The notes: a model not told the origin generated them from the sequence alone. Positions 7,848 through 13,903 are shown, counted from the stretch's first letter. The stretch is DNA of 14,464 nt from Methylococcaceae bacterium (GCA_009925045.1 RFQK01000018.1:1-14464); one strand, 5' to 3'. A program made the numbers and translations.

Positions 7848-8669
7848 TCATAGTTCTGCATGTGCATCCCCAATGTATCCATCAGCCCATATTAGACGGT
7901 ATGCGGTCAGTGAATTTTGATATAGAACATAACAAGCCACAATAATCACTAATAGTGCAAATCCCCTTTTCAGTTGATCGGGTTGAATGAAAGGGTTGAG
8001 TAATGCACCCAACATACTGCCGGTAATAGTAGATGCGGCGACCAAACCGGCTAACTGCCAATCCAGTGACATATGTTGGCTATAACCCGCTAAACCTGCT
8101 GCTGCATTAAGAAAGATGATTAACAAGGAAGTGCCAATGGCACCTTGTATCGGTAGTCCTACCAGCATGGATAGGGCAGGGACAATCAAAAATCCGCCGC
8201 CAACCCCTACCATGCCGGTAATTAAACCCACCAGTCCGCCTATTAGTACTAATTTAAAGAAAGGGATATTGAGTGGGCAAAGACTATTAGGGATCTCAGT
8301 TGCTTCAGTGGGATTTTTAGATTTATTTAGCATCAACAAACCGGTCAGCAGACTGACACAGCCAAACATGAGCATTAACAGTTCGTTGGGAAATTGAGTG
8401 GCGAGTCGCCCGCCGCTAAAAGCAGCAAAAGTACCGGAAATACCAAACCAGAAACCACTTTTCCAGCAAACGGCCTTAGAACGGGCATGAGGAATTAGAG
8501 CGATCAGGCTGGAACTTCCGATTACTACAAATGAGGTAACAATCGCTGATTTGGTTTCCATGCCTAAAACGTAGACCAGCATAGGGACAGTCAAGATTGA
8601 GCCGCCACCACCTAACAAGCCCAATAAAAGGCCGATACATAAGGAAAGGGCAATGGTGATTGTCAGCAT
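7848..8669 (-). CDS. TauE/SafE-family sulfite/sulfonate exporter
   Basis: This 273-residue inner-membrane protein has the two-repeat TauE/SafE architecture. The first repeat begins GLLLGLLGGGGSILTVPMLVYVLG and the second begins GLITGMVGVGGGFLIVPALSMLVG. Both carry the glycine-rich motif followed by a proline-containing helix, and about eight hydrophobic segments are visible. Members export sulfite, sulfonates or related anions. It starts two bases after the end of the persulfide dioxygenase remnant. A persulfide dioxygenase beside such an exporter is a known arrangement in sulfide-detoxification operons such as the bigR operon, where the exporter removes the sulfite made by the dioxygenase. 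Substrate is inferred from context. Confidence 0.88.
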   Translation of the reverse strand: MLTITIALSLCIGLLLGLLGGGGSILTVPMLVYVLGMETKSAIVTSFVVIGSSSLIALIPHARSKAVCWKSGFWFGISGTFAAFSGGRLATQFPNELLMLMFGCVSLLTGLLMLNKSKNPTEATEIPNSLCPLNIPFFKLVLIGGLVGLITGMVGVGGGFLIVPALSMLVGLPIQGAIGTSLLIIFLNAAAGLAGYSQHMSLDWQLAGLVAASTITGSMLGALLNPFIQPDQLKRGFALLVIIVACYVLYQNSLTAYRLIWADGYIGDAHAEL

Positions 8670-8671
8670 GC

Positions 8672-9200
8672 TTAGGATTGTTGTGGAAGTCCGCAGGACT
8701 GATTGGCTGGCAATGCCTGATCAATATAGCGCGGGTAAGCCAGTTTAAGAGCTTGCATGATAGCGATAAATTCATCTCTACCGATTTGATTGCCAAGTCG
8801 GCTGTTTTTGGTCATTTCCTGTCTGATAGTAGACACAGTGTTGCCATGGTAATCGTGGCCTGGGTAAACCAAGGTATCGGGGGGCAGGGTAAATAATTTT
8901 TGGGTGATGCTGTCATAAAGCTGGCCGGCATCGCCTTGTTGAAAGTCTGTGCGTCCACAGCCATCTATTAATAAGGCATCACCGCTAAAGGCCTGCGCCA
9001 GTGACGTGGTCAGCATGGACATGTGTTTCTAAGGTGTAGACCAGCTTAAGATCCAGTTCCTGGAGTAAATCGATAATTTTGCTAACTTCTGAAGCAACTG
9101 AATCAATCAGACATGCGCGACGCGTCCGCTCGCAGGCTATTAAGTAGCTGTAAGTCGAGGTTTCGGGCTCAAAAAGTTGTCTGAAAATCATAAAAGCCAT
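8672..9200 (-). pseudogene. Persulfide dioxygenase (ETHE1/Blh-like metallo-beta-lactamase), internal deletion and frameshift
   Basis: Two out-of-phase pieces of one gene are seen. The N-terminal piece, from 9200 (or the second ATG at 9191) to 8985, reads MIFRQLFEPETSTYSYLIA and ends [12 protein letters not shown], the first metal motif. The C-terminal piece, in another frame from about 8990 to 8672, starts [22 protein letters not shown] and runs through [13 protein letters not shown] to PANQSCGL, the normal family end. Residues between GAGL and SGDALL, about 55-60 in intact relatives, are absent, including the HTPG histidine that binds iron. Intact enzymes oxidise glutathione persulfide to sulfite. 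This copy should be inactive as read. It is the first gene of the operon, next to a sulfite-type exporter. Confidence 0.85.
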
Positions 9201-9417
9201 TACCTGCTTATGTATATAAGAATTTTATAATATTGTTGAGCAAATTGATGTCTTTGTCTACAAAATTATTGGCAATGACGAGTTGAAAAGCTCACCATGC
9301 TAGCGAAGACTGGAGTGTTTATCTTGATTATAGATAATTAAATGATAAATATTCATTAAGAATCCTGGGGCGAGACTGTTATTCTTTTAACTGATAAAGA
9401 TTACAGGATTATTGATA
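9201..9417. promoter_or_regulatory. Divergent AT-rich regulatory region
   Basis: This 217-base gap separates the minus-strand operon from the plus-strand exporter and must hold promoters for both. On the minus strand a possible TTGCTC, 18-base spacer and TTATAT lies at about 9211-9241. On the plus strand TTGATT at 9324 and TAAATA at 9346 are 16 bases apart. An imperfect palindrome, TTAA(A)TGA-TAAATAT-TCATTAA, lies at about 9338-9359 and overlaps that -10 box, so it could be an operator. The promoter calls are by eye and weak. Confidence 0.45.
9358..9410 (+). promoter_or_regulatory. Candidate leader with alternative hairpins over the ribosome site
   Basis: AATCCTG at 9361-9367 is perfectly complementary to CAGGATT at 9404-9410, which contains the AGGA ribosome site of the exporter. 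AAGAAT at 9358-9363 is complementary to ATTCTT at 9381-9386. The two pairings share bases 9361-9363, so they exclude each other. This could modulate translation, but the stems are short and the idea rests on pairing alone. Confidence 0.25.
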
Positions 9418-10230
9418 ATGAACATGATGTACTCCCTATCAGGATTTGCGGTGGGTTTGTTAGTGGGTGTGACAGGTGTTGGGGGTGGCTCACTGATGAC
9501 ACCTTTGCTGGTGTTTTTATTTGGGTTTAAACCAGCGGTCGCAGTTGGAACTGATTTGCTGTACGCCTCTATTACCAAAACGGCCGGGGTGCTGGTTCAC
9601 CATGGTAAACATCGCTCCGTTGATTGGCGAATTGTTGCCTTGATGGCTATCGGAAGTTTGCCTGCAGCTGCAGTCACCTTGTATGTACTGAAAAATTTGA
9701 TGTCAGTCGGTAAGGAGATAACCGGTACCATCACATTCACCTTAGGCGTAGCCTTGATTCTGACCGCCTGTGCGCTATTGATACGTGCCGTATTGCTCAG
9801 AAATAAGACCACTGAAGTTGAGATCGATGATCAGTCAAGTACGGTTGATAATGCAGGTCGTTTTTCACCGCGTTGGGAAAAAGTAGCCACAATCCTCACC
9901 GGTATCGTGTTGGGTGTGTTGGTAACTTTATCTTCTGTGGGGGCAGGTGCTTTGGGAACGGTTGCCTTGCTGTTCTTGTATCCCAAGATGTCAACCTTAA
10001 AAATTGTTGGGACAGATTTAGCCCATGCTATTCCACTGACAGCGGTTGCAGGTCTTGGGCATCTGAGTTTGGGTAATTTTGATCTTGATTTATTACTCAG
10101 CTTGTTGATTGGGTCCGTGCCAGGGATTTGGATAGGCAGTCTTATTAGTGCCAAAATTCCGGAGAGTTATTTAAGACCTGTTCTAGCGGTATTACTGATG
10201 GTGATAGGGATAAAATTTGTTCTGCAATAA
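9418..10230 (+). CDS. Second TauE/SafE-family exporter
   Basis: This 270-residue polytopic membrane protein opens MNMMYSLSGFAVGLLVGVTGVGGGSLMTPLLVFLFG, the TauE/SafE first-repeat motif. The second repeat begins GIVLGVLVTLSSVGAGALGTVALLFLYP. A hydrophilic loop at about residues 127-150 separates the repeats. It is clearly a different subtype from the exporter at 7848-8669: the second repeat has SSVGAGALG in place of GMVGVGGGF. The ATG at 9418 was chosen because AGGA lies nine bases upstream; a TTG at 9412 is in frame. It is divergent from the sulfur/oxidase operon and may share its control. The transported anion is unknown. Confidence 0.88.
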   Translation: MNMMYSLSGFAVGLLVGVTGVGGGSLMTPLLVFLFGFKPAVAVGTDLLYASITKTAGVLVHHGKHRSVDWRIVALMAIGSLPAAAVTLYVLKNLMSVGKEITGTITFTLGVALILTACALLIRAVLLRNKTTEVEIDDQSSTVDNAGRFSPRWEKVATILTGIVLGVLVTLSSVGAGALGTVALLFLYPKMSTLKIVGTDLAHAIPLTAVAGLGHLSLGNFDLDLLLSLLIGSVPGIWIGSLISAKIPESYLRPVLAVLLMVIGIKFVLQ

Positions 10231-10367
10231 ATAAACACGAACGGTTTTCATCGTTATAAGCGAAGATTTGTGGTCTATGGGAAATCAAAGCTTGAAATGT
10301 TCTCGTAGCATGGTAACTTAAGGCTTTAAATAATAATAAAAACTTTTTCTTATAGAGGAGACTAATG

Positions 10368-10907
10368 ATGAGCGTCGAAGAAAACAACAACGAAAATGAA
10401 GCGCCGGTACAAGTAGATACCCCTGAAGTTGCACCCGTCGTTGAGCCCGCGCCTGCCGCCGCGCAGCAGGCTTCTGAAGCTAATGCAGCCAATGTGCTCG
10501 CATCTGTATTGGCTTTGCGTGAAGCTAATCCAAAAGTATTTTATGGTGGTGCCGCAGGTGTACTGTTGCTTTTGATTTTTCTGTTTAGTGGTGGTTCTGA
10601 TGCTAAATTGCCCGTTCACCAGGCCAAACCTGTTGTGATTGGTCAAAATTACCAGCTGAAAAGTGCCAACGCTTACGATCCGAATGCGACCATTCGTTTA
10701 GTTTCTGTGCCAGGATCAATGGCTGCTTACGATGATACCGAAGAAAATGATCGTGAGGGTTGCAAACATATTCCTGACGGTACTCCAGTTAAAGTCATTC
10801 AGTCTCAAGATGCTTATGGCAAGAAAGATGTCTTCGTTGAAGTTGAAATGACTTCAGGCGAATGTGAAGGTAAAAGAGGCTGGGCACTCGCAATTAATTT
10901 GCAATGA
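10368..10907 (+). CDS. Single-pass membrane protein with periplasmic C-terminal domain, unknown function
   Basis: I do not recognise a named family for this 179-residue protein. The N-terminal 50 residues are acidic then Ala/Pro/Glu-rich and look disordered. One membrane helix lies at about 58-74 (VFYGGAAGVLLLLIFLF). The C-terminal 100 residues are compact and resemble a small SH3-like beta domain (TPVKVIQSQDAYGKKDVFVEVEM, then GKRGWALAINL). Two cysteines, at about 132 and 166, could form a disulfide, which would fit a periplasmic location. GAGGAG lies seven bases before the second of two tandem ATGs, so 10368 was chosen over 10365. A possible promoter (TTGAAA, 16 bases, TAACTT) lies in the 137-base gap upstream. 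It precedes the tRNA pair but is not obviously linked to it. Confidence 0.8.
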   Translation: MSVEENNNENEAPVQVDTPEVAPVVEPAPAAAQQASEANAANVLASVLALREANPKVFYGGAAGVLLLLIFLFSGGSDAKLPVHQAKPVVIGQNYQLKSANAYDPNATIRLVSVPGSMAAYDDTEENDREGCKHIPDGTPVKVIQSQDAYGKKDVFVEVEMTSGECEGKRGWALAINLQ

Positions 10908-10910
10908 TGA

Positions 10911-10939
10911 TTGACAGAGTATCCGTATCTGCATATAAT
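10911..10939 (+). promoter_or_regulatory. Consensus sigma-70 promoter for the tRNA genes
   Basis: TTGACA at 10911-10916 and TATAAT at 10934-10939 are both perfect consensus hexamers with an ideal 17-base spacer. The predicted transcript starts at about 10946, some 12 bases before tRNA-Gly. The -35 box begins four bases after the upstream stop codon. Confidence 0.93.
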
Positions 10940-10957
10940 AGTCGGATATTCAGTTAC

Positions 10958-11032
10958 GCGGGAATAGCTCAGTGGTAGAGCACAACCTTGCCAAGGTTGG
11001 GGTCGCGAGTTCGAGCCTCGTTTCCCGCTCCA
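10958..11032 (+). tRNA. tRNA-Gly (GCC)
   Basis: The cloverleaf is complete. The acceptor stem GCGGGAA pairs with TTCCCGC, the D arm is AGCTCAGTGGTAGAGC, and the anticodon stem CAACC/GGTTG closes a seven-base loop TTGCCAA with anticodon GCC. The T arm contains GTTCGAG, and the 3' end is TCCA with CCA encoded. The length is 75 bases including CCA. Confidence 0.97.
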
Positions 11033-11036
11033 AATT

Positions 11037-11062
11037 AAAAGCCGCGACTTCGCGGCTTTTTT
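11037..11062 (+). terminator. Intrinsic terminator-like hairpin between two tRNA genes
   Basis: AAAAGCCGCGA at 11037-11047 pairs with TCGCGGCTTTT, with only CT in the loop, and is followed by a run of six T. It has every mark of a rho-independent terminator. It lies four bases after tRNA-Gly and 13 bases before tRNA-Cys, leaving no room for a promoter in between. Confidence 0.85.
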
Positions 11063-11075
11063 GTTTAAGATTTTA

Positions 11076-11149
11076 GGCTGCGTAGCAAAGTGGTTATGCA
11101 GCGGCCTGCAAAGCCGTATACAGCGGTTCGATTCCGCTCGCAGCCTCCA
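11076..11149 (+). tRNA. tRNA-Cys (GCA)
   Basis: The acceptor stem GGCTGCG pairs with CGCAGCC. The anticodon stem GCGGC/GCCGT (one G-T pair) closes the loop CTGCAAA with anticodon GCA. The T arm is GCGGTTCGATTCCGCT, and the 3' end is TCCA with CCA encoded. The integrase gene begins 164 bases downstream in the same orientation, so this tRNA is the probable insertion target of the element to its right. The mature tRNA sequence is intact. Confidence 0.96.
11130..11149 (+). other. Probable left attachment site (attL) in the tRNA-Cys 3' end
   Basis: Elements with P4-type integrases usually recombine at the T-arm and 3' end of a tRNA gene and place the integrase right after it, as here. The exact core cannot be fixed because the second copy is not in the window: no repeat of the tRNA-Cys 3' end was found between here and 14464. 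The limits given are approximate. Confidence 0.5.
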
Positions 11150-11182
11150 TCAATACTTCCAAAGAGATTCAATAAATTCCTT

Positions 11183-11217
11183 AAAACCCGCGTCCTGTAT
11201 GGATTGCGGGTTTTTTT
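11183..11217 (+). terminator. Intrinsic terminator after tRNA-Cys
   Basis: AAAACCCGC at 11183-11191 pairs with GCGGGTTTT at 11206-11214, across a 14-base loop, and is followed by further T. It ends the tRNA transcript. If attL is in the tRNA 3' end, this terminator belongs to the element and replaces or duplicates the original one. Confidence 0.85.
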
Positions 11218-11244
11218 ATGTCTGGTAATGTCCAGTAAAGAGTG

Positions 11245-11274
11245 TTGAAATCCGGGGGTATCAGGGGGTATTAT
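11245..11274 (+). promoter_or_regulatory. Promoter of the integrase gene
   Basis: TTGAAA at 11245-11250 and TATTAT at 11269-11274 are separated by 18 bases, each one mismatch from consensus. Transcription would start at about 11281, 32 bases before the integrase ATG. The spacer is filled by two GGGGGTAT repeats. Confidence 0.65.
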
Positions 11275-11311
11275 TGGGGGCATAGCTGGATTTCGAATAG
11301 GAGATACCCCC
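11254..11311. repeat. GGGGGTAT repeats over the integrase promoter and start region
   Basis: GGGGGTATC at 11254-11262 and GGGGGTATT at 11264-11272 are direct copies 10 bases apart, one helical turn. GGGGGCAT at 11276-11283 is a variant copy. GATACCCCC at 11303-11311, between the ribosome site AGGAG and the ATG, is an exact inverted copy of the first. Repeats of this kind are candidate binding sites for the integrase or an excision factor. Because the predicted transcript starts after the left copies, a DNA operator is more likely than an RNA hairpin. Confidence 0.7.
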
Positions 11312-11312
11312 A

Positions 11313-12533
11313 ATGTCACTTACTGATGTCAGTGTTAAAGCCGCTAAGCCCTTGCTGGATAAGTCATATAAGCTCGCCGATGAAAAGGGGATGTATTTAT
11401 TGGTGCATCCCAATGGTTCAAAATACTTTCGATTGAAATATCGCTTTGCAGGAAAGGAAAAAACACTTGCGCTTGGTGTTTATCCAGAACTTACTCTTAA
11501 GCAAGCTAGAGATAAAAGAGATCATGCCAGAAAACAGCTATCAGACGGCATTGATCCTGGCGAGCTTCGTAAGGCAATTAAGCAATCTAGGGTTGATAGT
11601 GATGTAAATGGTTTTGAGGTTGTCGCCAGGGAATGGGGACAAAAAATGGTATCTAAATGGGAGGAGAAGAATAATCGTTCAAAAAGAATGCTTGAACGTA
11701 ATGTTTTTCCTTGGATTGGTAAGAAGTCTATTGATGACATTTCTCCCGTTGAAATTATGGATTGTTTGCGTCGGGTTGAGAGTAGGGGGACTGTTAATAC
11801 TGCTCATAGAGTATTGCAGATATGTGGACAGGTATTTCGCTATGCTGTTGCAACAGGTAGAGCTAATCGAGATATAACTCCGGATTTACGGGGAGCATTA
11901 AAGCCGGCAAAAGGTCAGCACTTCGCATCAATAACTGACCCAATAAAAGTAGCTGAATTGTTGAGAGCCATAGATGGATATCAAGGTAGTTTTCCAACCG
12001 CATGTGCATTGAAAATTGCACCAATGGTTTTTGTTAGACCGGGTGAGTTAAGGTCAATGCAGTGGCAAGATATCAATATTGAATCTTCTGAGTGGCGTTA
12101 TCTAGTAACGAAAACTGAAAGTCAGCATATAGTTCCATTGGCAAAACAAGTTAGAGAAATATTGATAGAACTACAACCATTAACTGGTAGAGGAAAATTT
12201 GTTTTCCCTTCAGAGCGTACTCCTAATGGAGATAGGTGTATGTCAGAGAACACATTGAATGCGGCTCTGAAACGTTTAGGTTATGGTAAAGATGTAATGA
12301 CTGCGCACGGTTTTAGAGCGATGGCGCGTACTATTCTGGATGAGGTTTTACAGTTCAGACCGGACTTTATTGAACACCAATTAGCCCATGCAGTTCGAGA
12401 TCCAAACGGCAGGGCATACAACAGAACTGCCCATCTGGCTGAGCGTAAGAAAATGATGCAGGCTTGGGCGGATTATCTAGATAACCTGAAGGCTGGCGCT
12501 GTAGTGTTGCCATTCAAAAACCAGGCTGGTTAG
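11313..12533 (+). CDS. P4-type tyrosine integrase
   Basis: This 406-residue site-specific recombinase inserts and excises the element at tRNA-Cys. The N-terminal domain (about 1-90) is the DUF4102 arm-binding type: LTDVSVKAAKP, then YLLVHPNGSKYFRLKYRFAGKEKTLALGVYPELTLKQAR. A core-binding domain follows at about 100-195. The catalytic domain has Arg242 (VRPGEL), Lys267, His332 and Arg335 (HGFR), His359 (LAHA) and the nucleophile Tyr369 (AYNRT). Length is typical. The ATG is preceded by AGGAG at 11299-11303 or so, and a promoter lies just upstream. Direct placement after the tRNA gene fits the family. No frameshift is seen, so the element may still be mobile. Confidence 0.95.
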   Translation: MSLTDVSVKAAKPLLDKSYKLADEKGMYLLVHPNGSKYFRLKYRFAGKEKTLALGVYPELTLKQARDKRDHARKQLSDGIDPGELRKAIKQSRVDSDVNGFEVVAREWGQKMVSKWEEKNNRSKRMLERNVFPWIGKKSIDDISPVEIMDCLRRVESRGTVNTAHRVLQICGQVFRYAVATGRANRDITPDLRGALKPAKGQHFASITDPIKVAELLRAIDGYQGSFPTACALKIAPMVFVRPGELRSMQWQDINIESSEWRYLVTKTESQHIVPLAKQVREILIELQPLTGRGKFVFPSERTPNGDRCMSENTLNAALKRLGYGKDVMTAHGFRAMARTILDEVLQFRPDFIEHQLAHAVRDPNGRAYNRTAHLAERKKMMQAWADYLDNLKAGAVVLPFKNQAG

Positions 12534-12573
12534 AGCATTTATTTTAACCACCCCCATTTCCAGTCTTGCCAAT

Positions 12574-12597
12574 GCTTTTTGCCAGGCATAAAAAAGC
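12574..12597. terminator. Weak candidate bidirectional terminator between convergent genes
   Basis: GCTTTTT at 12574-12580 pairs with AAAAAGC at 12591-12597 across a 10-base loop that itself contains GCC-A-GGC. It lies in the 92-base gap between the convergent integrase and the 328-residue gene. The stem is AT-rich and there is no separate T run, so the call is tentative. Confidence 0.3.
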
Positions 12598-12625
12598 CTT
12601 CCGACCCCTTTGAAAAGCAATAACC

Positions 12626-13612
12626 CTACACATTAACCTGGAAAATTTTCGGTGTTGATGGGTGGAAACTTTTGGATGTTGATTGACACTTACTTTTAAT
12701 TTCATCTACACGCACTCCATCGTAATAAACACTGTGGACATATTGTCTTTTTTCGTAAATGACAATCCCAACACTCAGCTTCTTAACATCAAAGGGGGCA
12801 AAAAGTTTTAACTGACCTATAAACATTTTTCCAAATTGATAAGCATCTCCAATGTAAACAGGTTGACCTTCCACCAACAGATCGTTCACATCCAAAAGGA
12901 AAAAAGACTTAATTCCTTTACGGTTCAAACTATATTCATCTAAACCCAATTTAAGAATACGATCCCCGTTATCATCATCAATGACCATGTATGAATTATA
13001 GGGATCTGCTAATATTTCATGATAAACATCATCATGAAGGAATAAATCTTCCTTTGGAAAAATTCTCGCATAATCAGGAACTTGGTTTCCTTTATTTCCA
13101 TAATAATAATCAATCTCTTTAAGCTTTACACCTCCAGGACTAACCCCGCTTTTCCAATACTGATAGGCTTGATCACTGATACTTCCTATAATTGCAGTTT
13201 GGCAATCACCCTTAATGGTGATTTCATAATCTACAGGTACAAACTTGAGTTTTTCGAAAGTCAACTGCATCGCTTTTAACTCTTTTTTCCAGCGGACATC
13301 GATATTGAATACTTCTTCAAATACAACCTCTTTTGTTACACTCGATGACACAGGCTCATTGACCTTAACAACTTTGCGTTGCTCATCCAACTGAACAGGT
13401 AACACCACTTTGTCAGAGCAGACATCAAATTTAAATTTGAAATCTGCGGTTCCATCAAACTCAGTCTCTAGTTCTTCACTGCACCAAGTGTTAGTAAAGT
13501 AATCCTCCAACCACTCAAAGACAATTCTTTCGTACCATTCTTTTTCATAGTCGACTGGGGTTTTTGTAATATCAGTTTGTGTACTATTATTCATTTTTAT
13601 CTCACTTGCCAT
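12626..13612 (-). CDS. Protein of unknown function, 328 residues
   Basis: I do not recognise this protein. It is soluble, acidic and rich in aromatic residues, with no signal peptide or membrane segment. The N-terminal third has EKEWYERIVFEWLEDYF followed by alternating hydrophobic and charged strands (ADFKFKFDVCSDKVVLPVQL). The middle contains DYYYGNKGNQVPDYARIFP and MVIDDDNGDRILKLGLDEYS. The C-terminal part has several strand-like stretches ending in a Ser/Thr/Lys-rich tail. A later in-frame ATG at 13594 has a plausible AAGTGAG site upstream and could be the true start. It lies convergent to the integrase, in the position where such elements carry cargo genes. A defence or host-interaction role would be a guess. 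Confidence 0.7.
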   Translation of the reverse strand: MASEIKMNNSTQTDITKTPVDYEKEWYERIVFEWLEDYFTNTWCSEELETEFDGTADFKFKFDVCSDKVVLPVQLDEQRKVVKVNEPVSSSVTKEVVFEEVFNIDVRWKKELKAMQLTFEKLKFVPVDYEITIKGDCQTAIIGSISDQAYQYWKSGVSPGGVKLKEIDYYYGNKGNQVPDYARIFPKEDLFLHDDVYHEILADPYNSYMVIDDDNGDRILKLGLDEYSLNRKGIKSFFLLDVNDLLVEGQPVYIGDAYQFGKMFIGQLKLFAPFDVKKLSVGIVIYEKRQYVHSVYYDGVRVDEIKSKCQSTSKSFHPSTPKIFQVNV

Positions 13613-13629
13613 ATTTCAGGCAAAAGTGT

Positions 13630-13660
13630 CCTTAGGCTGTAAAATAGTCAGCCTGAAAGG
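13630..13660. repeat. Imperfect inverted repeat upstream of the 328-residue gene
   Basis: CCTT-AGGCTG at 13630-13639 faces CAGCCT-ga-AAGG at 13649-13660 across a nine-base AT-rich centre. It sits 18 bases upstream of the gene's first ATG, where an operator or leader hairpin could act, and it overlaps the end of the small ORF on the same strand. Confidence 0.5.
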
Positions 13661-13836
13661 ACGAGTTTAATAACTTGAAAACCACCCCCAGGATTAGTGG
13701 TGGTTTTAAGCACTTGTTTTTGGCCTGAGATTGTCATAAGATTATCCCAAGCCGGTTTCTTAAGTACCGGTGGCCGTTGCGCTTCCATCTTCCAAAATTT
13801 CAGCGCAAAGGTTTCCCGTCTGGTTATAACCAGCAC
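13648..13836 (-). CDS. Possible small protein, 62 residues, unknown
   Basis: The frame uses GTG at 13836 and reads a basic peptide with VLKKPAWDNLMTISGQKQVLK and a NPGGGFQVIKLVLSG end. It remains open upstream to a TAA near 13890, and the extra residues (EWNKSRRPNYV) look equally protein-like, so the start is not certain. There is no convincing ribosome site. Two inverted repeats lie in or at the edge of the frame. It could be a remnant of a longer protein or non-coding. I recognise no family. Confidence 0.3.
   Translation of the reverse strand: MLVITRRETFALKFWKMEAQRPPVLKKPAWDNLMTISGQKQVLKTTTNPGGGFQVIKLVLSG
13674..13710. repeat. Strong hairpin, possible terminator
   Basis: CTT-g-AAAACCACC at 13674-13686 pairs with GGTGGTTTTAAG at 13699-13710, with one bulged G. 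The loop is 12 bases. Only four T follow on either strand, so it is not a classic terminator. It may end or attenuate the minus-strand transcript from alpA before the 328-residue gene. Confidence 0.45.
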
Positions 13837-13853
13837 ATAGTTTGGTCTTCTTG

Positions 13854-13883
13854 ATTTATTCCACTCGACCCTATGGAATAAAT
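13854..13883. repeat. Perfect 10-base inverted repeat
   Basis: ATTTATTCCA at 13854-13863 is an exact inverted copy of TGGAATAAAT at 13874-13883, with a 10-base centre. The spacing of the half sites, two helical turns centre to centre, suits a dimeric DNA-binding protein. It lies just downstream of the small acidic gene and could be an operator for what follows, or a weak transcript end. Confidence 0.6.
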
Positions 13884-13903
13884 TTGTTTAGCTAATTAAT
13901 GAA

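Noticed and set aside
8476..8796. Minus-strand open frame of 106 residues
   Set aside because: It is a shifted frame across the exporter start and the dioxygenase end, which both match known families.
11254..11311. RNA hairpin hiding the integrase ribosome site
   Set aside because: The left GGGGGTATC copy lies upstream of the predicted transcription start, so it would not be in the main transcript; a DNA operator is preferred.
13613..13903. CRISPR array
   Set aside because: The inverted repeats are different from each other and there is no regular direct repeat with spacers.
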